Positions 45,058 through 51,425 of a stretch of 51,425 nucleotides of DNA are shown piece by piece. The first letter of the stretch is position 1. Each line of letters opens with the position of its first letter. The DNA is from Nemertoderma westbladi (Eukaryota > Xenacoelomorpha > Nemertodermatida > Nemertodermatidae), in the NCBI GenBank assembly GCA_032718475.1, contig JAUCBJ010000290.1, forward strand, positions 1-51,425. Reading direction: 5' to 3'. A program made the position numbers and the translations under genes. Below the pieces are notes generated by a model. It worked only from the letters and a program-made list of their open reading frames with translations, made no database searches and was not told where the DNA came from.

Positions 45058-46802
45058 ATGACTGAGTTGGTAGAAGATGATCTTGGTATCAGGGAGCGAT
45101 ATACCCTACCATTGCAGGCGTTTGTTGATAGTTTAATAAGCAGCGACGCTAGTCAACATACTACAGAGGACGATGGCCGTTATATCGAACCGCCAATGTC
45201 AAAGGAACAGCTCACACGTGAATTGGACTATAGAAAATTCACCGCTCGCTATACGCATCGTAATGGTACGTATATGGACTTCTTAACGACTGGTCATCCT
45301 ATCGATTTACACGACACGGACGATGTAGACACCGAAAGGGAAATGATTCTATTTAAATATCATACCCAGCGGAGTCGGAATGATAAACTGAGAATTGAAC
45401 ATGAAAATTCTATTCGAAACCGACTCGAAAGAGAAGATATTGAAGAGCCAGATAAACGCAGTGACTTCAACGAATATTTGGAATTCTTGAGAGAAACATA
45501 TCTCAATGTAGCCAGTCAACAAAATCTAGAAACTCGATATCCTCAAGGTATACATCATAACCCTATGATAGAACTCAAACGACTCTATTTCACTATGATG
45601 TATCTTACCGCCGATCGACCACTACCTGTTGTACCGGATAGCTTCAAACTGGAACTGGAACTGGAACTTGTAAAACTGGAGAAAGATCACCAGCGTTTCC
45701 CCTACAAGACGTGCGTCTTAGGTATTATTGCGATGAATGCCCTAGACCCAACCAACAAACGGAAAGACATAAACATCCGCGGAGACGTTGCGCTAAACAC
45801 AGTTTTACTCGCTATACTTACGGGAGTTTCGAGCAAAACTTGTTCGACGAATCACCCACGCTCGCTCGACTCAAACGATCCTTAAATAAACCGATGATCA
45901 GAGTTCCGGAATACTCGGTCAGACCTCCTTATTCCCTGGTGAGACCTCAGACTCTTGATCCTAATAGTATGACGGATCCTCCTGAACTGTACTCATTGTT
46001 CAAAGATCTAGTGTTACCCGAACAATTAGTCGGTGGCACTCTGGTAGTGGGCTCCCTAGATATTCGCCCATCCTACCTAGCTGGATTGGGACGCGGACAT
46101 CTAATATCGCCGTTCAACCCGTATAATCGTCCTGGTTTAACTCCGATACAACCTGTCACCGAGGTGGAGGAGAGCGTTGTACGAAACGCATTAGACGCTA
46201 TTCGACAAAAGATCGGAAAAGGAACCTATGATTGTTTAGACAAACGTAAATTGCAGCAACAAGTCCAAGCGGTAAAAGAATTAGCTTTACCCCAGTTCGA
46301 TCTGGAAATCCAGAATCTCGAAGAAGATATCGAACTTGGATGAACCTACTTGCTGCAAGAGTTTTTGGACGAACGCTTCCAATGACAAGCGGAGGAAAAT
46401 CAGCTCGAGGAGAAGCATGTCGAAATGGACGAGAGAGAAGAAGCAGCTTTAGCCCAGCCAGAAGCTCAAATCCGTATGACTGATCTCTATTCCAAAACCA
46501 CCATTCATCCTTCGATGGTTCCCCAGTTCGGAGACAAACTCTTCGCCACGGTACAACCCCAACCGGTTGATATCAACTTAAGATCTAGAGATCTTATCGC
46601 TGACGCTCCTATGTTACAACGTCTGCCAATCGAGGCCGCTCGTGCCGACAGTGTACTCGTTGAACCTCCGGACAATCGAGCGGATCTTGTCCGTCGTATG
46701 GTACACGAGGTCAACCTACGTGCTAGACCTTTACCGAACTCATTTTATGGGATCAAAGACCACCCCTATTATGTCAATTTAACTCAATATATTATATGGT
46801 AA
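45058..46802 (+). pseudogene. Outer element third ORF, N-terminal part (decayed)
   Basis: ATG at 45058 opens a frame (MTELVEDDLGIRERYTLPLQ) rich in charged helices. It shifts frame at about 45800-45840 and continues through LFDESPTLARLKRSLNKPMI with TGA at 46341-46343 and 46383-46385, then to 46802, where it overlaps the next frame. No named domain recognised. The inner element's third ORF has only ~110 residues before its exonuclease-like part, so most of this ~580-codon region has no counterpart there. Confidence 0.55.
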
Positions 46803-49318
46803 AACCGGAAGATCCTACACATAGTTTAAGGTTTCTACCACTGATAAACCCCCTAGATCTTGTTGAACTAGAACAACTACAGAAACATCTAGATCAATTG
46901 GTCAAAGTAAACTCATTTAGAAAACCTTATAACGTTTCAAGAATAGAAAAGGATATAATGCCTCTGTATAATCTCGATGGATTTATTAAAACTCGATTAG
47001 TCCATTGGAATCTCGATGTATTATTCGAGGAAGAGAGAATACAGCGATATGGAGATGCAGAGACTTATACTACACATTATCTGAAGTATAGCGATCTACC
47101 TAACGCAAGCGAACGCGCTACCTTATGGCATCCGGTGGGTATGACTATAGAAAACGCCACCAAGGAGTGGAACGAGACTCTTAACGTTATCGAAATGTAT
47201 GGAGTTGTCACTTATGATAACGAAGGTAGCATTCCGGTTGGAGAACTGGGAACTACGCGAATGATACACATACGTGGACTAGCTGGTTCTACCCATTTGT
47301 TTACTCGAGCGTGTTCCGACATGATTTATTATTCTTTTGAGACTCTCACCGAGATACAAAAGAAACTCCGACATGGACAATTCGAACTCGCTCAGCGTTA
47401 TGTTACCGATACCGAGCGCAAACCGGCCATGGGTTTAGATGGATTGATGCTACCCCAGCCAGTGCTCGAGATGCTGTTCGATGAGAGAATCCTTAAAATC
47501 GGCTCAGCTGTTTATGGAGATCTCCAAAATATCTTCAGAAACATGGAGAATATCCCATATCCTTTCATAGACACCCAGCTGATTGCTCCCTGGGCAGAAG
47601 GCCGAGGTTTCTTCCAAACTATGTATGCCAATACATCCAGCGGCATCAATAAAGTACAACGAACCTCTATCGGACATCTTGCCTTCCAAGAATGCGGATG
47701 GAATTTCAAAGTCGGAAACCCTGTCAGCTACCAACAAGTATATGGAGATCATTATTCTCGCTTATACTTCGAAGGACCATTAACTGCACCTGGCGTCGTT
47801 TATAGCTTTATGAGTGTTCCACTCCGTCCCTCATTAGCTATATACACTATCTTCGAGAACGCCGCACTTGCCGGTTGGCTAGCTGATGTGTGCAGTCGCA
47901 CTATACGCGCCCATCCCTTGTTACTTGGAACCAAGCTCGCCAAGCTAGATGAACACAATAAATTCATCCGACTCGAATGCTTTAGGCACTTTCTGACTCC
48001 GTTCCGTAACGTTGATAGTCTGTTCAAGGACTGCACTCTGACCAAGCTCAGCTTAAGAGACTCAGCTGCTGAGAAGTTGGACAGCACTGGATTCGCCATT
48101 TTTAAGGACGTGTGTATACAGAACTTACATTCATCTGTTATACAAAGACCCCGAATCCCCACAGGTTATTCTATCGTGGAAGTTCAAACAGTGGGTTCGC
48201 TTGAGGAGACAGCTACACCTACCTCAGCTATGCAATTGGAAGATGAACCAATTTGCTTAGAGTCCGAGGAGATTCAACCCACAGCTCCCAGGAGCAGTGA
48301 CAACAACTACATTCTGGAATGGTATCAAGGTTCACAATGTCTCACCGCATACGACTATCGGCATGCCAATTATGTTTCTAGGAAACATTGCTGATTATGC
48401 TCCTCACAAGATCACTTCACCCCGGTGGACTCCAGCGTACCCTGCTCCTACTTTAAAGATCAACCTTCCATGGAGATCTATTGCGCGTATTGTAGACTCA
48501 ATAACCTACACATATTCGCAGTCTGTCCTCAATTTATGACTCAATGTCATCATTGCCAGTTTAAAGGAAACGCAAGTTTCGATTGCCCTTTCAACCGAGA
48601 TCTAGAAAGCGTAGACGAAATGGTTGCCCTGCGTTATATTCGAGCCTGGGAAACTAACGCGGATCTCCATTGCGAATCACGTCATCGATACTACCCTGGA
48701 CATGCCTATGAAGGAGTCTATGCATTTCACCCATATCTCTTTGCTTCCGTTGAGCAAAAATCTCGCACCCCTAGCTACGAGCTAATGAAGCGTGTTGGCG
48801 AGAATATTTCAACTAAATTTGTTCGCAAGTACCTTAGGAATATTAATCCTAACGACCTTAATTCCTATAACTTGATCAACTTCATCCGTTAAGATCCGGA
48901 ATATGGTGACTTGTTCGTAAACTCGCATCCAGAGCTACAAGAAGTTCATAGACGACCCTATGAATATAGAGCCCGAGAACGCGAGTTGGAAAGAACCATC
49001 AAACCGAGGAAATTTCTCACTACTCACGGTCCACCTACCGCTCTCGTGCAAATGACTCGTCAGGGACCAGTAAGAGCTGCTGTCCTGAAACGCGCTCTAA
49101 AGGTCGTTCGACCTCGTTCTACTGAGGTTGATATCGATCAACCGGGTACCTCGACCGGCGGATACACCGACCGTAATCCGAAACCTTCTGATGCAATTGT
49201 ATTGCACCCCTCACCCAGGAGTTATAGCCCTCCTAGTAAAGTGGCTCGCCCCAAAGAGAAAAAGACTCTTACTAGCCTCAAAAAACTTCGTAAACGCCGT
49301 TCACGAAAGAAGGACTAA
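46796..49318 (+). pseudogene. Outer element third ORF: exonuclease-like + degraded zinc knuckles
   Basis: One frame to 49318, broken only by TGA 48392-48394 and TAA 48890-48892. Homologous in layout to the inner ORF at 36488: YGVVTYDNEGS (Exo I D-x-E, Asp codon 47216), RMIHIRGLAGSTHLF, ILKIGSAVYGDLQNIF (Exo II, Asp codon 47519), PFIDTQLIAPW (matching the DTQLA step of RNase D), TSIGHLAF, and IYTIFENAAL (YX3E, with N where the inner copy has D). Zinc region: the TGA sits inside the first knuckle (HC-stop-LCSSQDH), followed by IYCAYC and CHHCQFKGNASFDC, whose His is Asn. The end is very basic (KLRKRRSRKKD). Sequence identity to the inner copy is low, so this is an old split. Confidence 0.65.
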
Positions 49319-50559
49319 TAGTTTAGAGTATTTTTGTATTTTAGAAACTGTGATTTTTTATATTTTATAGACTTAAATCCCATTTTCTGGGAGCGGTGTA
49401 AAAGCTTTTGCGGACATAACAAGTCATTTTTACGCAATGCGCAGAATACTCTAAAATAGCCCTAAATTTGTCCAACTACGCGACGGAAGGAATTAGAGCC
49501 AGGATGACGAAATCTGTCAGCTGATTCTTTGTGGACGTGGAGTTTCTTTGTTCTGCCTTATTCAGCCAATCAGAGCAATTTTCACTTTATGTCTAACAGA
49601 AACCTATGGAAACTCGCGCAATGCATTACGGTCTTTGTTTACTATTTTCTGAGCATCAGAGCCAGCTCGGAATTTTCTGTGCTTCTGTGTGGAAGTTTCA
49701 GACTTTGGCCTAGGAACATCAGATGGCCTTGATTATAAGAACGTAAATCTATTAACTTGAATCACTTGTCATTACTTATCATACTCATCACTGAACATTT
49801 ACTTTACTATAGTAACACATACTGACTGTTCACCGCATTATTTTACTTCTGTTTTATGTATTAATTGTTGTTATATTAATGGATATTGCTGTTATATTTG
49901 GAGAATACCGATAAATAATCATAAACCCCTCAATCTTATTGATTACTGAGGTAAGAGGAACAGAGTTTACCGGTAGCAACTGCGACTTAAATTATAGTGG
50001 TTTTGTGTGAATTAAATGCTATTTCATAATCCCTACGTGTGTCAGTTGCGATCCTCCTTATATATGATCAAATTCAGTGACGGTCGGCAGATTAGTGCGA
50101 ACTAGTGTAAAGTAGTGTGAAGTAGTGTGAAGTCGTGTGAAGTAGTGTGAAGGTTAATAAAGCATCTCCTAAAGAATGCGCTATTTACGAAACTCTGTGG
50201 CCATCTAGTTGTGATTAGTATAAGTCATAACTCTGTTTTTATACTTAAAGCGCCACGTCCTAAAGGAACTGTTAATATTTCCCCGAAAGTAAATATATTT
50301 GTCAGAGATTATATAGTAGCGATCAATCGAATAATACAGTAGGTCTACACTGCAATAACTCTCAAGGAATCCGAATCCAGTCTCCCACACCGTGGGTCAT
50401 ACGCCGCGCACGGACTGGCTTCGGCTGATGTAACTTCAGTACACCAGGTAATTGGTAAAGGCTAGAGTCGATTTATAAACAAGAGGACAACTAAAATTGG
50501 CAGGTTAAACTGCTAAAGGTCTGAAAGCGCGAACATTTAGTTTACACAATTGTACCCTA
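49319..50559. other. Non-coding; possible 3' LTR of the outer element
   Basis: A purine-rich TGGGAGCGG (49388-49396) is followed by TGTAAAAGC, which could start a 3' LTR; a polyadenylation-type AATAAA is at about 50156. The LTR end cannot be set without a partner. A short ~10-bp repeat (AGTGTGAAGT-like, about 50100-50152) precedes it. No gene supported. Confidence 0.4.
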
Positions 50560-50581
50560 CCCCCCCCCCCCCCCCCCCCCC
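50560..50581. repeat. Poly-C tract
   Basis: Twenty-two C, then CACCCCACCC. Length uncertain. Confidence 0.9.
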
Positions 50582-51425
50582 ACCCCACCCCCGTCAGTGC
50601 TTTACTGCGTGGGTGGTTCTCTCCAGGTGCTTTCGTAATGTTGCCTAGCAATAATTTGATAAAGGTACCGTAAATAGTCTGACAGGGCGGGAAATTTAAA
50701 AACAGTTAATGCTACCTTGATTTGGATGTTTATTTATTGGCTGACCTACAGACATTATACATTTAGCTCAAGAGTGCTGCTGCCTGCAGTAGGGCGTACC
50801 GGTAGCCATCTGACACAGTTTACTCTGGTCTCTCGCTGTTTCACGAACTTGGAAGAGATGAGCATCATAAAGAGCTGAGCTGCGTTGGTACAGGGGGAAT
50901 ACCCCCCACGTTGTAAAGATAAGAGGCGTGGACATACCGAGTTCGACATCCCGGAGACCAATGCGGTGTGGGTGGTTGAAGATGAATACCTCTATGTTCT
51001 ATAAAACAGATAAACGCCTTTTGAACAGTAGCGATTCCCTAAAGAACGGAAACCGAGTCGTCCGACTGGATTGTTATTCGACGGGTGTGGACACACGGAT
51101 GAAAAACTCGACTTTGATCGGTTGTAGACGCGGATCGATGGCAACGTTATTGGCGACTTCCGTGGGTTGTGGCACTGGTGGAGACGAAATCACGGAGCTC
51201 GTTGGGGCGTATCGACGAATAACTGCCGGCAGGCGTGGGCCACTCCGACAAATACAGAAATATAATGGGAAATCTTTTCGCACAGGCGTAACGGTAGAAC
51301 GGTAGGGGAAGCGACTCTTAATGTCACCAATAAACGGATACATAGCGCGTCACGAAATTCACAATGAATTGCTGCAACTGGGCAACAAACTCGTCAGACC
51401 CCCCCCCCCCCCCCCCCACCCCACA
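50582..51425. other. Non-coding to window end
   Basis: Overlapping open frames at 50928-51305 (plus) and 51074-51343 (minus) show no recognisable family and overlap each other fully, so neither is called. The window ends in a C tract (51399-51417) followed by ACCCCACA. Confidence 0.5.

Larger units (their letters stand above)
22847..49396 (+). mobile_element. Outer BEL/Pao element, 5'-truncated, RT-deleted, split by a nested copy
   Basis: Two pieces, 22847-26035 and 40293 to about 49396, belong to one older element. The left piece has gag-like frames, CCHC knuckles and the start of the aspartic protease. The right piece resumes the protease in the same codon phase, then has A17, RNase H and integrase domains and a decayed third ORF. 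The intervening 26036-40287 is the inner element plus one target duplication. There is no 5' LTR: the left end abuts a LINE fragment. A 3' LTR may begin at 49397 (TGTAAA after a purine-rich TGGGAGCGG), but no second copy is present to confirm it. Most in-frame stops are TGA. Confidence 0.75.

Noticed and set aside
49397-50160. Confident 3' LTR of the outer element
   Set aside because: Only a purine-rich tract followed by TGT is visible, and no second LTR exists to compare. Mentioned only as possible.
50928-51343. Overlapping ORFs on both strands near the window end
   Set aside because: No recognisable domain, and the two exclude each other.

Overview
The window is from an animal nuclear genome, probably a marine invertebrate. 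The evidence is spliced exons of a metazoan-only gene (kindlin/fermitin), two BEL/Pao LTR retrotransposons, a tRNA-derived SINE head, hAT-like and foldback elements, and very long minisatellite and homopolymer G/C tracts. Frequent TAGGCCTA and ACCGGT words in the non-coding DNA remind me of echinoderms, but that is only an impression. No bacterial, phage or CRISPR features were seen.

Layout. (1) 1-9176: a minisatellite of 26- and 34-bp monomers that form an 86-bp higher-order repeat; its left end lies outside the window. (2) 9177-16135, minus strand: the first three coding exons of a kindlin gene (15979-16135, 14334-14567, 10312-10786). All splice phases agree, and the exons encode about 288 residues (F0, F1 and the F1 loop). 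Exons for F2/PH/F3 are absent, so if the gene is intact the minisatellite lies in its third intron. The 5' splice site after exon 2 is repeated about five times in tandem. (3) 16136-22846: non-coding DNA holding a 61-nt palindrome, a hAT-like non-autonomous element, a short TIR element, a large foldback element and a LINE 3' fragment. (4) 22847 to about 49.4 kb: a decayed, 5'-truncated outer BEL/Pao element lacking its reverse transcriptase. It was split by (5) a young, nearly full-length inner BEL/Pao element at 26036-40287, with 512/538-bp LTRs and a perfect 5-bp target duplication. (6) 49.4-51.4 kb: non-coding DNA ending in a C tract.

The most interesting content is a third ORF downstream of pol in the inner element (36488-39037). 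It has the motif pattern of a DEDD 3'-5' exonuclease (RNase D/WRN type), then a coiled coil and three CCHC zinc knuckles. The outer element carries a diverged, broken homologue in the same position (46796-49318, with a long N-terminal part from 45058). Two unrelated-age copies sharing this module suggest a lineage of BEL/Pao elements that carry an accessory exonuclease/nucleic-acid-binding protein where other elements may carry env. I know of no description of such a lineage, but could not search.

The inner element would supply Gag, protease, RT, RNase H and integrase from a gag-pol region broken by one UAG, two frame changes located at G tracts, and two small lesions in the integrase region; the third ORF is fully open. 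The outer element cannot be autonomous.
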